NCBI GenBank assembly: GCA_947488905.1
Contig: CANLBJ010000006.1
Location: forward strand, 1-64,000
Direction: 5' to 3'
Source of the DNA: Ulvibacter algarum
GTDB taxonomy: Bacteria > Bacteroidota > Bacteroidia > Flavobacteriales > Flavobacteriaceae
DNA: 64,000 bases
In this document: positions 1-9,653 of the stretch, piece by piece
Layout of the letters: every line of letters starts with the position of its first letter
How positions within the stretch are numbered: the stretch's first letter is position 1
Program-made: the position numbers and the translations under genes
Notes under the pieces: model-generated
Databases searched by the model: none
The model's input: only the letters and a program-made list of their open reading frames with translations
What the model was told of the DNA's origin: nothing

Positions 1-3000
1 AGTAGTTCAAAGAATTGAAGCCCTCCTATATAACATCCTGTTTCTAGGTTTGTGATTCCTGTATAGATATAAAATGGCGTCCCCTCGATAATTGTTGCAG
101 GGTAAGCATTTGCAGGTATTATTGGGTTTATCATAGCCGCTGCATCTGCATCTGTTAGATAATACGTTACCTCAAAAAGTGCTGGATCTTGATCTGGACC
201 TAATGCTTCTTCTGCAATTAAAGTAAGATCAAACTCTGCTATACCGTCACTTGGTATTTCACAAATAACAAGACTTGTTAATACAGCGGTATCATCTGGT
301 AGTGGGTTTACTATTAACTCAACCTCTACTATCTCAAAACAAGCACTTAACGTAGCATTATTTGTTACTAAGATAAATACAGATGCTGGATTAGTAGGAT
401 TAGGATACATTGTTGGATCTGCAATCCCGTTCACCATGTTTAAAGCATCATCATATGTCTCATAATACTGAACATCCCAAGGAGCTCCATCTGTAATCAA
501 ATCGTCTAATTCTGTTAGATCAAAAACCTCTTCTTCGTCTCCAGGCATATCATCATCACACAACTCAAGCGTAAGACCTGTTACAGGGTCTGGATTAGGC
601 TCTACTCTTAATTCTAAAATTGTAAAGTCTACACAACCTGTGTTAGAATCTATAACCCTCACATAAACGTTTTGAGGATTAATAGCTACACCAGCATCAT
701 CAACATTCATATGCTCATTTGCAGGAGATATTGCATTTGTATTTGCTTGTGCATCTGCATCTGTCAAGAAATACTGAACACTTAAACCAGCAACAGCGCC
801 AGTAATCTCATCATTCTTTAATGTCAAGTCGAAAGTAAAAATACCATCATTATCTTGCCCTAAATCATCACAAACTGTAAAAGGTGTTGGGTCAAAAATT
901 GTTGGCCCATCTAATACTTCTAATTCAAAAGAACCAATCACTCTACAACCATTGTCAGCATCATTATTCACAAGGCTATACCATATTGTTTGAGGATTTG
1001 AAGTATTCTCATACATTGTAGGATTAGCAATTATTGGCGTTCCTGCCTCTGCACTTGCCATATCTAAGTGGTATGTTAAAGTAAAGTCATCTGTATCTTG
1101 ATCTCCATAGATAAACTCATTTTGTTGTGTCAAATCAAATATCGCTGTAACCGCCATATCTTCACCACAAACAATTAAAGGCTCTAACGTTAATGGCACT
1201 ACTGGACTATCTATTACAATAAGATCTAATGGTACAATTGCAAAACATTGTGTTGCAGTAGCATACTCTACACGAGCATATACCGTCTGCATATTCTGTA
1301 TCAAGTTTTCATAAGGTACGTCTGTAATAGGGAAGATTGCATTTTCTGCATCTAAGAAAGTCTCATAATACGTTACAAGAACGTTAGGTTCTCCTCCTAT
1401 TATTTCAGCATCTTTATCACTTAATGTAAAAAGACCAAAGCCATCATTGTTATCATCACAAACTACTAATGGTGTAGGTGTAACTGGCGAAGGTGCATTC
1501 TCAACTCTAATCTCTAAAGTTAAAGTCTCTTCTTTACATCCTGTTGTTAAATCTTCTGCAACAATAAATATGTCTTGAGGATTTCCTAATACATTCTCAT
1601 AAGCAGTAGGGTCTGCTATAGCAGTATCACTATCTAAATCTGCTTGAGAAGCATAAAAAGTAATAAGAATATTGTTATCTCCTCCTGTAATTTGAGCAAT
1701 TGCCTGTGTTAAATCAAACTCCTCAATACCATCTGGCGGAGTGCTTGTCTCACACAAAATAAGTGGATCTGGTGATGTTAAAACTGGCATCAAATTAACT
1801 TGTAACTCTACCGTAGTTTGACTTGAACATCCATTTACAGTATCTGTAACAACTATATAGATAATTTGAGGATTACCTAAAGATGGTTGATTAGGGTAGT
1901 TTGTAATATTTACAATTTCATTTGTCTCTGAATCTGCGTTAGCTTGTGTCTCATAGTAATTTACTACATAAGGACCTCCCGTTAAGCCATCTAAAAGATC
2001 ACTTTGAATTGAAAATAAATCAAATATCTCAATACCGTCACCGTCATCATCACAAAGCATTAAGGGCTCAGGTTGACTAATAACTGGTCTATCACCTACA
2101 ATTAACTCAAGCTCTACAGTATCATAACAACCTGTAGCAGCATCAGAAATTCTTGCAAAAACGATTTGATTAAAAGGCACAATATTTAAATAAGGTACGT
2201 CTAATATTTCGTTTACATCATTGTTTGCATCTGCTTGAGTCTCATAATAAGATACGCTTAAGTTTCCTGAAGGATCTCCACATCTTACTTGATCATCTCT
2301 TTCTGTAAGTATAAACTCTCCTATACCATCATTATCTGTATCACAATATACTAATGGTTCTGGCTCACAAATAGTTGGTAATGGCACTAAAATAAGTTCC
2401 ATACTTTCTATTCCGTAGCAACCTGTTACATCATTTTCTATTCTCACCCAAACAGTCTCGCCACCCATACTCTCATAAGGAATAGCCAATGGATTAGTAG
2501 CATTTTCTGCATCCATCATATTTCCGTAGTAAGTAATGCTAAGTCCTATTGCTCCGTTTGCTATCTGATCATTTGCTTCATTTAAATCAAAATCTTCTAT
2601 ACCGTCACTTAAGAAATCACACTGCTCAAAAGGCAATGGCACATCATATTGAGGCACTAAACCTATCACAAGTAAGAACGAACCTATGGTTTGACATCCA
2701 AGATTATTCTCTACTACAACATACACTTGATTACTACCACTTGTATAAGCATCTGGATTAGGTATTGGGTTAATACCCGCTTCTGCATCTGCAAGGGTAT
2801 CATAATAGGTAGAAGTCACATCTACTAGTCCATTTTCAATCTCATCATCTTTTGATGTTAAGTCAAATGTTTCAACAAAATTCTCATCATTATCACACAA
2901 GAAATAATCTGGAATTGGATCTAAAATTTCTGGAGCCTCATCTACTTGAACATCTAGTGTTACTATATTATGACAATCAGGATTGTTCACATTTTGCACA

Positions 3001-3830
3001 CGTACAAATAATGTTTGAAAACCAGGCATTGAATTTTGGTAAGCAGTTGCAGGATTAATAGGCGCCGTGTTCATTTGCGCATTCACTAATGTCTCAAAAT
3101 AGACAACCTCTGCATCTGGATTACCACCTGTAATTGCAGCATCTTGCGTTGTTAAATCAAAAATCGCTAAGCCATCGTTTGGAGCTTCATCACATAAAGC
3201 ATAAGGCATTGTAAGTTGTGTTGCTGGTGGTGCTTGAAAAATACCAAGGTTAAAACTATTCACCAAGAAACAAACTCCTATGTTTTGAGTAGTATTCTCT
3301 ACACGTACAAATACTTGCTGCCCAGGAGCAGGTGCATTATAAGGTACTGGTAAAGGATTCATATCTGCATTTGCATCTGCTGCATTTGCGTGATATGTTA
3401 CATTATAATTTGCAGGATCTTGCCCAGCTAAAATCTCTGTATCTTTTTGCTGCGGAATATTAACCAACGTAAATCCATCTGCATCATCGTCACACAATAA
3501 CAAGTCTGTTATTGGGTTTAAAACGGCAATTGGTAAAAATTGAATTTCAAATGAGTTTGTATCATAACACATACCAGATGCATCTTCTATACGAACAAAG
3601 ATAATTTGTGATTCTCCCACAATAGGATATGCTCCCGGAGTCGCAATCATAGGTGTACCCGCGTCTGCATCTGCTTGTGAGTTGTGATAGGTAATATTAA
3701 AATCTGCTGCTACTTGAGCTAACAACACATCATCATCATTTTGTGTTAAGTTAAAAACACCTGCAGCACCACCATTATCACATATTAAGATATCTTGTGG
3801 CTCATTTGCTGTAGGAGTAGGTAAAACCTC
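1..3830 (-). repeat. Thirteen tandem protein-coding repeats of about 275-311 bp
   Basis: The cysteine-acidic core (CDDD, CDND, CDTD, CETS and similar) recurs on the minus strand near 3781, 3493, 3193, 2895, 2620, 2343, 2055, 1755, 1455, 1170, 868, 557 and 249. The copies are diverged at DNA level but keep the same protein pattern. The last visible copy is incomplete at the window edge. Confidence 0.85.
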
Positions 3831-5345
3831 AATACAAACCTCTTGTCTGTGCTCACACCCAAAATCGTCTGTCACAAGGTACGTGTAACAGTGAGTACCT
3901 ACTGTAGTAGGTGTTACAGAAGCATTATTACCTCCTACTGGAGTTAATGCTGGATCTGCTTCCCAACCTTCACTAACAATTACAGGCTCAAATTGTGCAT
4001 CTGCAGGAACGATTGCTGGGTCAAAATTAATAAACCAAGAGAAAATATAACCGTTGTCACTACCTAAATAATCTGTAATTCTTAAACACCAATCTCCATT
4101 TAATGGAGCTCCTATTAAACCAGCAAAAGATTCTTCTGGAGCATAAGACCCAGCTGGCAAAGTAGTTACCGCCCCAGATGCAACAACCATTGTCTGCACT
4201 CCTGAAGCATCAAAACAATAATCAAAACCAGTACCTGGATTTAAGTCTGCATCATTATCAATAGGTATACCTAAAAAGGTACCACCACCTCCATTATTAC
4301 TTTTTAACTCCACTTCTGTACCATCTGGAGCTATGATTACAATATCAAGATCTCCTAAAAATGAGTGCTCCATATTCATACATATCTCTAAAATATCACT
4401 GATGTTTTCTACAACATCATTAGCCCCAAAACAATCTACAGTAATACAAGTCTCATAACTCTCATTTGCATTACTATCTGGCAAGAAAGTAATTTCAGCA
4501 ACTGGTATTGTACAATTCACCTCAAAAGGAACTGGCTCTGCTACTCCTGTTAAAATAACAGAATCTCCTAGACAAATAGTATCCATCGCAGCTTCTGTAC
4601 CCGTAAAATCTGGCACAGTACCTACTTGAATAACTACACCTATATCATTTGTGCTCTCACACCCAAAAACATCTGTAACAACAAGATCTGCCTCATAATA
4701 ACCACCTGTAGCAAAGGGCTTCATGACTGTCTGGCCCACCATAGAGGTACCGTCATCAAAAAACCACTCATAGGTTGCACCTACATCACCGCCTGGATTA
4801 GAGAAAGTACCCGTACCATTAAATGTAATAGGTTCTCCTGGGCAGGCTTTAATTAAATTTTCTACAGGATCTACTGGAGGGTCAGAGTCTACAAACACCG
4901 CGTTAACAGATTGACAAGGAGGTGAACAACTAATATCTGCTTCCCATCCTGCCATACTTAATTGTGGACTAGAAACAAAATTAAAGGTTAAACAACCTCC
5001 ACCAATAGTTAGATCTCCAAGAATATTTCCTGGGCTATTAGTCCCTGAAAACGGTGAACCTGGTATCTCATTTACGGCTAGATTATCATCACCATAAAAA
5101 ATTCTAATGTAATCTACATTTACTTGGGTTTCAAAAGAAGTAAAATTTACTCGAGCTACTTCTCCAGGTGTATCTGGACAAATAGTAAAAAGTAAATTTT
5201 GATTATTGTTGTAAAGTCCAGCAGCACCTCCAGTATCCACAAAGGTACCTGTACAAGTGTTAACTGTCACGTTGTTTTGAATAGGCACTTCTTGTGCAAA
5301 ACTTACTAAGGGTAGTAAGAACAATATATATAAAAGCTTTTTCAT
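1..5345 (-). CDS. Giant secreted adhesin-like repeat protein, 3' end outside the window
   Basis: At least 1,781 residues are visible and the frame stays open to the window edge, so the C-terminus is missing. The start is an ATG followed by MKKLLYILFLLPLVSFAQ, a clear signal peptide. A CUB-like domain follows (about 20-135), then a PKD-like domain (about 150-230, with YEWFFDDGT) and a proprotein-convertase P-like domain (about 310-435, with GDLDIVIIAPDGTEVEL). From about residue 506 to the edge there are 13 tandem units of 92-104 residues, each with a core like LxLCDDDxDGIexFDLTxxdxxI and an ending like qtIFVRvxd...GC. This architecture is typical of surface proteins exported by the Bacteroidota type IX system; the expected C-terminal sorting domain would lie off the edge, so that part is inference. 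It is preceded 16 bp upstream by a small secreted gene, probably in the same operon. Confidence 0.85.
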   Translation of the reverse strand, partial: MKKLLYILFLLPLVSFAQEVPIQNNVTVNTCTGTFVDTGGAAGLYNNNQNLLFTICPDTPGEVARVNFTSFETQVNVDYIRIFYGDDNLAVNEIPGSPFSGTNSPGNILGDLTIGGGCLTFNFVSSPQLSMAGWEADISCSPPCQSVNAVFVDSDPPVDPVENLIKACPGEPITFNGTGTFSNPGGDVGATYEWFFDDGTSMVGQTVMKPFATGGYYEADLVVTDVFGCESTNDIGVVIQVGTVPDFTGTEAAMDTICLGDSVILTGVAEPVPFEVNCTIPVAEITFLPDSNANESYETCITVDCFGANDVVENISDILEICMNMEHSFLGDLDIVIIAPDGTEVELKSNNGGGGTFLGIPIDNDADLNPGTGFDYCFDASGVQTMVVASGAVTTLPAGSYAPEESFAGLIGAPLNGDWCLRITDYLGSDNGYIFSWFINFDPAIVPADAQFEPVIVSEGWEADPALTPVGGNNASVTPTTVGTHCYTYLVTDDFGCEHRQEVCIEVLPTPTANEPQDILICDNGGAAGVFNLTQNDDDVLLAQVAADFNITYHNSQADADAGTPMIATPGAYPIVGESQIIFVRIEDASGMCYDTNSFEIQFLPIAVLNPITDLLLCDDDADGFTLVNIPQQKDTEILAGQDPANYNVTYHANAADANADMNPLPVPYNAPAPGQQVFVRVENTTQNIGVCFLVNSFNLGIFQAPPATQLTMPYALCDEAPNDGLAIFDLTTQDAAITGGNPDAEVVYFETLVNAQMNTAPINPATAYQNSMPGFQTLFVRVQNVNNPDCHNIVTLDVQVDEAPEILDPIPDYFLCDNDENFVETFDLTSKDDEIENGLVDVTSTYYDTLADAEAGINPIPNPDAYTSGSNQVYVVVENNLGCQTIGSFLLVIGLVPQYDVPLPFEQCDFLSDGIEDFDLNEANDQIANGAIGLSITYYGNMMDAENATNPLAIPYESMGGETVWVRIENDVTGCYGIESMELILVPLPTICEPEPLVYCDTDNDGIGEFILTERDDQVRCGDPSGNLSVSYYETQADANNDVNEILDVPYLNIVPFNQIVFARISDAATGCYDTVELELIVGDRPVISQPEPLMLCDDDGDGIEIFDLFSIQSDLLDGLTGGPYVVNYYETQANADSETNEIVNITNYPNQPSLGNPQIIYIVVTDTVNGCSSQTTVELQVNLMPVLTSPDPLILCETSTPPDGIEEFDLTQAIAQITGGDNNILITFYASQADLDSDTAIADPTAYENVLGNPQDIFIVAEDLTTGCKEETLTLEIRVENAPSPVTPTPLVVCDDNNDGFGLFTLSDKDAEIIGGEPNVLVTYYETFLDAENAIFPITDVPYENLIQNMQTVYARVEYATATQCFAIVPLDLIVIDSPVVPLTLEPLIVCGEDMAVTAIFDLTQQNEFIYGDQDTDDFTLTYHLDMASAEAGTPIIANPTMYENTSNPQTIWYSLVNNDADNGCRVIGSFELEVLDGPTIFDPTPFTVCDDLGQDNDGIFTFDLTLKNDEITGAVAGLSVQYFLTDADAQANTNAISPANEHMNVDDAGVAINPQNVYVRVIDSNTGCVDFTILELRVEPNPDPVTGLTLELCDDDMPGDEEEVFDLTELDDLITDGAPWDVQYYETYDDALNMVNGIADPTMYPNPTNPASVFILVTNNATLSACFEIVEVELIVNPLPDDTAVLTSLVICEIPSDGIAEFDLTLIAEEALGPDQDPALFEVTYYLTDADAAAMINPIIPANAYPATIIEGTPFYIYTGITNLETGCYIGGLQFFEL

Positions 5346-5361
5346 ATCTGGTTTTTTTTAT

Positions 5362-5787
5362 CTATTGGGGACTAGATTGTGGTAATATAATCATCACAGT
5401 ATTTGTACCATCAAGCACAAATACTTGAACCGCTCTGTTGTGATACTCAAAATAATACTTAAGTGGGTTAAAAGTGCTTATATCAAACACTTCATCTCGC
5501 TCTAAAGACTCATTATATACATTAAACAAAGGGACAGAAGATAAACTTGGGTACCCTTTGGCTGCAATATCTGCAGGAGAGTAAGTGTCAAAATGTATTC
5601 TGTTTTCATACATTTTTTTCAACTCTTTAAAATGAAAGGTCTCAGGAGAATAGTACGTAGCACCTTCGCCTGTAAAGACTTCATTAAAATGTTGATCAAA
5701 TTTTTCTGTGGGTGGTTGTTGCGATTGAGCATATACCATCGGGAATAGCAGCAATAGAAATATTGCCGTAGTAATTATATTTTTCAT
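5362..5787 (-). CDS. Small secreted protein of unknown function
   Basis: A 141-residue protein with a signal peptide (MKNIITTAIFLLLLFPMVYA) and a soluble remainder rich in aromatic and acidic residues. I do not recognise a family. It ends in QSSPQ and has no visible transmembrane segment after the signal, so it should be periplasmic or exported. It lies 16 bp upstream of the giant repeat gene on the same strand, so the two are probably co-transcribed and may act at the same place in the envelope. No clear -7 promoter was found in the 75 bp that separate it from the divergent folE. Confidence 0.7.
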   Translation of the reverse strand: MKNIITTAIFLLLLFPMVYAQSQQPPTEKFDQHFNEVFTGEGATYYSPETFHFKELKKMYENRIHFDTYSPADIAAKGYPSLSSVPLFNVYNESLERDEVFDISTFNPLKYYFEYHNRAVQVFVLDGTNTVMIILPQSSPQ

Positions 5788-5898
5788 AGCATTGAAAATT
5801 TAATTTGAGGGGGAAATTAAGAAAATTTTATGATATATCAGGGCATTTCAGTAATAAAAAATGTACCCGCGTTCTCCAAAAACGTTGAGCCGATTGAC

Positions 5899-5906
5899 TA
5901 TCTTTG
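5899..5906 (+). promoter_or_regulatory. folE promoter -7 element
   Basis: TATCTTTG matches the Bacteroidota -7 consensus TAnnTTTG and lies 32 bp before the ATG at 5939. It excludes the longer start at 5861, which would be upstream of transcription. Confidence 0.6.
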
Positions 5907-5938
5907 CTTTTCGCATTTTTAAACCGAAAAATGACGCA

Positions 5939-6622
5939 ATGAATTTAGACAAAAAAACACAAGACATAGAAGACTTAGGAGACGCACATATTGCAACCTC
6001 TGGAGACACTCCCCTACGCAATGACGCCTTTGAACTCAGTGATGTAGAAAAAATTAACCGCATTAAAAAAGATGTACACAGCATTATGCAAACACTAGGT
6101 CTTGACCTTACAGACGATAGTCTTAAGGGCACTCCTAATAGAGTTGCAAAAATGTTTGTGCAAGAAATTTTTGGCGGTCTTCACCCAGACAGAAAACCAA
6201 AAGCTTCTACTTTTGAGAACAAATACAAGTACAATGAGATGCTTGTAGAGAAAAACATCACGTTATACTCTACCTGCGAGCACCATTTACTACCTATAGT
6301 AGGTAAAGCTCACATTGCATATATCTCTAAAGGTACCGTAGTAGGACTCTCAAAAATGAATCGTATTGTAGATTATTATGCAAAGCGACCACAAGTACAA
6401 GAGCGCCTCACTATGCAGGTAGTTAAAGAACTACAGCAAGTTTTAGGCACAGAAGATGTAGCCTGTGTGATAGATGCAAAACACCTTTGCGTAAACTCTA
6501 GAGGAATAAGAGACATAGACAGCAGCACTGTAACAAGTGAGTATGGCGGTGCCTTTAAAGACCCAGAAGTAAGACGCGAGTTTTTAGACTACATAAAACT
6601 AGAAACAGATTATAGAGTCTAA
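5939..6622 (+). CDS. folE: GTP cyclohydrolase I
   Basis: FolE converts GTP to 7,8-dihydroneopterin triphosphate, the first step of tetrahydrofolate and pterin synthesis in the cytoplasm. The 227-residue product carries the family hallmarks: CEHHLLP with zinc ligands C113 and H116, the second zinc ligand C184 in HLCVNSRGI, and GLSKMNRIV before it. The frame opens further upstream (ATG at 5861), but the -7 promoter match lies between, and the start at 5939 gives MNLDKKTQDI and a normal family length. The gene is followed by 191 bp of non-coding DNA with repeats before cysS, so it is likely monocistronic. Confidence 0.95.
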   Translation: MNLDKKTQDIEDLGDAHIATSGDTPLRNDAFELSDVEKINRIKKDVHSIMQTLGLDLTDDSLKGTPNRVAKMFVQEIFGGLHPDRKPKASTFENKYKYNEMLVEKNITLYSTCEHHLLPIVGKAHIAYISKGTVVGLSKMNRIVDYYAKRPQVQERLTMQVVKELQQVLGTEDVACVIDAKHLCVNSRGIRDIDSSTVTSEYGGAFKDPEVRREFLDYIKLETDYRV

Positions 6623-6656
6623 TCTTCCTTATTATACATTAATTATCATCTTATTC

Positions 6657-6752
6657 TCTTCGGAAATTTTTAATTGGTTGATAATTAGCAAGCAAAAAAA
6701 TATAACTTCAGAAATAGCATATCAATTTTTAATTGGCGCCTATTTCCGAAGA
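6657..6752. repeat. Interleaved inverted and direct repeats between folE and cysS
   Basis: TCTTCGGAAAT at 6657-6667 is the inverted complement of ATTTCCGAAGA at 6742-6752. Inside each arm sits a direct copy of AATTTTTAATTGG (6665-6677 and 6724-6736). The arms belong to the TTTCCGAAG motif that recurs between genes throughout the window. Confidence 0.7.
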
Positions 6753-6792
6753 AAAACAAGACACAGACAGTCAATACAGCAATACTGACTAC

Positions 6793-6800
6793 TAATTTTG
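6793..6800 (+). promoter_or_regulatory. cysS promoter -7 element
   Basis: TAATTTTG matches TAnnTTTG, 13 bp before the cysS ATG, implying a very short leader. Confidence 0.45.
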
Positions 6801-6813
6801 ATTACCTAACAAG

Positions 6814-8295
6814 ATGGCACTATATAAAGAACAACAAGTACAGATTTATAACTCGCTCACAAAGGCGAAAGAAGTTTTTACACCTATTAATGAAGGTGCC
6901 GTTGGGCTTTATGTTTGCGGTCCTACCGTTTACAGCAACGTTCATTTAGGTAACGCACGTACTTTTTTATCTTTCGATTTAGTTTTTAGGTATTTTAAGC
7001 ATTTAGATTATAAGGTACGCTATGTACGTAATATTACAGATGCAGGTCACCTTGAGAATGACGGTGAGTCTGGTGATGACCCTATTGCAAAAAAAGCAAG
7101 ATTAGAAAACATAGAACCTATGGAGGTGGTGCAAAAATACACCATAGACTTTCATGAGACTATGGCAAAATTTAATGGTCTCCCTCCTAGTATTGAGCCT
7201 ACTGCTACTGGTCACATTATTGAGCAGATTGAGATTGTTCAAGAAATAATCAAAAAAGGATACGGTTACGAAAAAAATGGCTCTGTCTATTTTGACGTGA
7301 CTAAATTTAATGAAGATCACGACTACGGTAAATTAAGTGGTAGAAATCTAGAAGATATGATTTCTAACTCTCGCGAGCTTGCTGGGCAGTCAGAAAAGAA
7401 AAACCCACAAGATTTTGCCCTCTGGAAAAAAGCAGAACCAAGACACATTATGCGTTGGCCTTCTCCTTGGAGCGATGGTTTTCCGGGATGGCATTTAGAG
7501 TGTACAGCAATGAGCACTAAATATTTAGGAAATAAATTTGACATTCACGGTGGTGGTATGGATTTAAAATTTCCGCATCATGAATGTGAGATTGCGCAGG
7601 CTGAGGCTTGCAATAATGAGTCTCCCGTAAATGTATGGATGCACGCAAATATGCTGACACTTAACGGTAAAAAGATGTCAAAATCTACCGGAAATAACAT
7701 TTTGCCTAGCGAGTTAATTAGCGGAGACAATGACATATTAAGCAAAGCTTTTCCTGCAACGGTGGCTAAGTTTTTTATGTTTCAGGCACATTACAGAAGT
7801 ATTTTAGATTTTAGCAATGTAGCACTAGAGGCTGCAGAAAAAGGCTTTAACAAGCTAATGGAGAGCTACCGCAATATTGACGACCTTCCTGTTAGCGAAC
7901 TAACAAGTATGGATATTAGCGCCTGGAAACAGACGTGCTATGATGCCATGAATGATGACTTTAATAGTCCTATTTTAATCGCACACCTTTTTGAAGCTAC
8001 CAAGTTTATCAACGGTGTTAAAGACGGTAATGAAAAACTAAGCGAAGCAGACAAAGCGACGTTAAAAGAAACCATGCACGCCTTTATATTTGACGTGATG
8101 GGTCTAGAAGATGTTGCTATGGTAGCAAGCGGAGATAGCGGCAAACTTGAAGGAGCAGTAAATCTTCTTATTCAATTAAGAAACGAGGCACGTGCAAATA
8201 AAGATTGGGCAAAGAGTGATGAGATTCGTGATCAGTTAGCTGAATTTGGTATCCAGCTAAAAGACGGTAAAGAAGGAACCACTTACTCAATTTAA
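6814..8295 (+). CDS. cysS: Cysteinyl-tRNA synthetase
   Basis: A class I aminoacyl-tRNA synthetase that charges tRNA-Cys in the cytoplasm. The 493-residue product has the usual length. It carries zinc ligand C35 in VCGPTVY, the HIGH-type signature HLGN at 44-47, further zinc ligands in WHLECTAMS (about 229) and HHECE (about 254), and the KMSKS loop at about 286-290. The C-terminal anticodon-binding helical region is complete. The gene yidD starts 13 bp after its stop, so the two probably share a transcript. Confidence 0.97.
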   Translation: MALYKEQQVQIYNSLTKAKEVFTPINEGAVGLYVCGPTVYSNVHLGNARTFLSFDLVFRYFKHLDYKVRYVRNITDAGHLENDGESGDDPIAKKARLENIEPMEVVQKYTIDFHETMAKFNGLPPSIEPTATGHIIEQIEIVQEIIKKGYGYEKNGSVYFDVTKFNEDHDYGKLSGRNLEDMISNSRELAGQSEKKNPQDFALWKKAEPRHIMRWPSPWSDGFPGWHLECTAMSTKYLGNKFDIHGGGMDLKFPHHECEIAQAEACNNESPVNVWMHANMLTLNGKKMSKSTGNNILPSELISGDNDILSKAFPATVAKFFMFQAHYRSILDFSNVALEAAEKGFNKLMESYRNIDDLPVSELTSMDISAWKQTCYDAMNDDFNSPILIAHLFEATKFINGVKDGNEKLSEADKATLKETMHAFIFDVMGLEDVAMVASGDSGKLEGAVNLLIQLRNEARANKDWAKSDEIRDQLAEFGIQLKDGKEGTTYSI

Positions 8296-8308
8296 TAAAA
8301 AAGATAAA

Positions 8309-8563
8309 TTGAAGCTTTTAAAAAAAATACTTATTGCTCCATTTATCTTTTTAATTAGGGTGTATCAATATGCACTATCACCATTAATACCACCATCATG
8401 TCGCTATACTCCCACTTGCTCGCACTACACCGTAGAAGCTTTGCAAACTCACGGGCTTATAAGAGGCAGCTGGTTAAGTATTAAAAGAATTGCAAGCTGC
8501 AACCCCTGGGGAGGCAATGGCTATGACCCAGTGCCACCTAAGAAAAAAGAAAGTGAGTCGTGA
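8309..8563 (+). CDS. yidD: Membrane protein insertion efficiency factor YidD
   Basis: An 84-residue YidD family member, thought to assist YidC-dependent insertion of inner-membrane proteins. The family core is plain: an amphipathic N-terminus ([19 protein letters not shown]), [22 protein letters not shown] with C31 and C37, and the end motif [13 protein letters not shown]. The start is TTG, 13 bp after cysS; no ATG is available in frame. The stop codon TGA lies inside the second copy of the downstream GTGAGTC heptanucleotide repeat, so the last residues (SES) come from the repeat. Confidence 0.93.
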   Translation: MKLLKKILIAPFIFLIRVYQYALSPLIPPSCRYTPTCSHYTVEALQTHGLIRGSWLSIKRIASCNPWGGNGYDPVPPKKKESES

Positions 8564-8643
8564 GTCGTGAGTCGTGAGTCGTGAGTCGTGAGTCGTGAGT
8601 CGTGAGTCGTGAGTCGTGAGTCGTGAGTCGTGTGTCGTGAGTC
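8553..8643. repeat. Heptanucleotide tandem repeat (GTGAGTC)13
   Basis: Thirteen perfect-period copies of the 7-mer GTGAGTC; copy 12 (8630-8636) carries one A-to-T change. The tract starts in the last codons of yidD and sits 137 bp upstream of lgt. Its length makes slippage likely. Confidence 0.97.
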
Positions 8644-8749
8644 GAAATTTAATAATTCAATTTTTTTTACAACATTATTAGACAGCTTATTTTTAAAAAA
8701 ACATTTTTTTCGACTTCAAGTTCGATTTCGATTTCGAATTCATAAGCCG

Positions 8750-8757
8750 TATCTTTA
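8750..8757 (+). promoter_or_regulatory. lgt promoter -7 element
   Basis: TATCTTTA, one base off TAnnTTTG, lies 22 bp before the lgt ATG and downstream of the heptanucleotide tract and a TTCGA-rich stretch (8709-8740). Confidence 0.45.
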
Positions 8758-8779
8758 AACCTTAAACAACATTAAGCAT

Positions 8780-9616
8780 ATGTATTTTACAAGTTTTATC
8801 TGGGACCCAAGTAAAGGGATTGACTTAGGTTTTTTTATGATTCGTTTTTACAGCCTCATGTTTGTGGTTGCTTTTGTTTTAGGATGGTTTATCACAAAAA
8901 AAATCTATAACAGAGAAGGGCTTTCTCAAGAAAAACTAGACAGCCTTTTTATCTATATGGTTCTTGCTATTTTAATAGGAGCCAGAATGGGTCACGTTAT
9001 TTTTTACCAACCAGAACTTATCTCTCAAGATTTTTTATCTGTGTTCTTACCTTTTAGCTTTGTGCCAGAAATTGAATACACAGGTTTTCAAGGACTCGCA
9101 AGTCATGGTGCAGCAATAGGTGTTATTATCGCTATGTTCATCTACAGTAAAAAAGTATTAAAAATGCCGGTTTTATGGATTCTTGACCGCGTAGTTATTG
9201 CCGTGGCATCTGGAGCTATTTTTGTAAGAATAGGTAATTTTATTAATTCTGAAATAATAGGAAAAGCTACCGGCACTGATTTTGGGGTAGTGTTTGCACA
9301 GCTTGGAGAAGACTTTGCTAGACACCCAGCACAATTATATGAATCTGCAGGTTACGTTTTTGTATTTTTAATCTTATGGTACATCTACTGGAAAACAAAC
9401 AAGCGCGAGTATTTAGGATTTCTATTTGGATCTTTTTTAATTCTACTTTGGGTAGTTCGTTTCTTTGTAGAATTTGTAAAAGAAGCACAAGTAGATGATC
9501 GCGCAGACTGGTTATTAAACACAGGACAATGGCTTAGTATTCCTTTTATTCTATTTGGTATTTACATGGTGATTGCTTCTTCAAAAAAGAAGTACACTAC
9601 CCCAGAACAAGCCTAA
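8780..9616 (+). CDS. lgt: Prolipoprotein diacylglyceryl transferase
   Basis: Lgt moves a diacylglyceryl group from phosphatidylglycerol to the lipobox cysteine of prelipoproteins in the inner membrane. The 278-residue product has about seven hydrophobic segments and the family motifs GLASHGAAIG (catalytic His near 110), RIGNFINSE (near 150) and RHPAQLYE (near 182). The next gene encodes a lipoprotein, an obvious substrate, as are the lipoproteins at 14605, 36021, 57400 and 59901. The upstream heptanucleotide tract could affect its expression; that is inference. Confidence 0.95.
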   Translation: MYFTSFIWDPSKGIDLGFFMIRFYSLMFVVAFVLGWFITKKIYNREGLSQEKLDSLFIYMVLAILIGARMGHVIFYQPELISQDFLSVFLPFSFVPEIEYTGFQGLASHGAAIGVIIAMFIYSKKVLKMPVLWILDRVVIAVASGAIFVRIGNFINSEIIGKATGTDFGVVFAQLGEDFARHPAQLYESAGYVFVFLILWYIYWKTNKREYLGFLFGSFLILLWVVRFFVEFVKEAQVDDRADWLLNTGQWLSIPFILFGIYMVIASSKKKYTTPEQA

Positions 9617-9653
9617 TTTTCTATTGTATTCTTGAAACTTACGAGTTATTAAA

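Noticed and set aside
2549-3058. Plus-strand frames of about 70 residues within the giant gene
   Set aside because: They are antisense shadows of the repeat-protein gene, with biased composition (Leu, His, Asn).
1-3830. Regular DNA spacing that could suggest a CRISPR array or a satellite
   Set aside because: The period is about 290 bp and the units form one open protein-coding frame with conserved residues; no short identical repeats with unique spacers.
5861-5938. Longer folE start at 5861
   Set aside because: A perfect -7 promoter element lies inside the extension and the added residues are not conserved-looking; the family starts near 5939.
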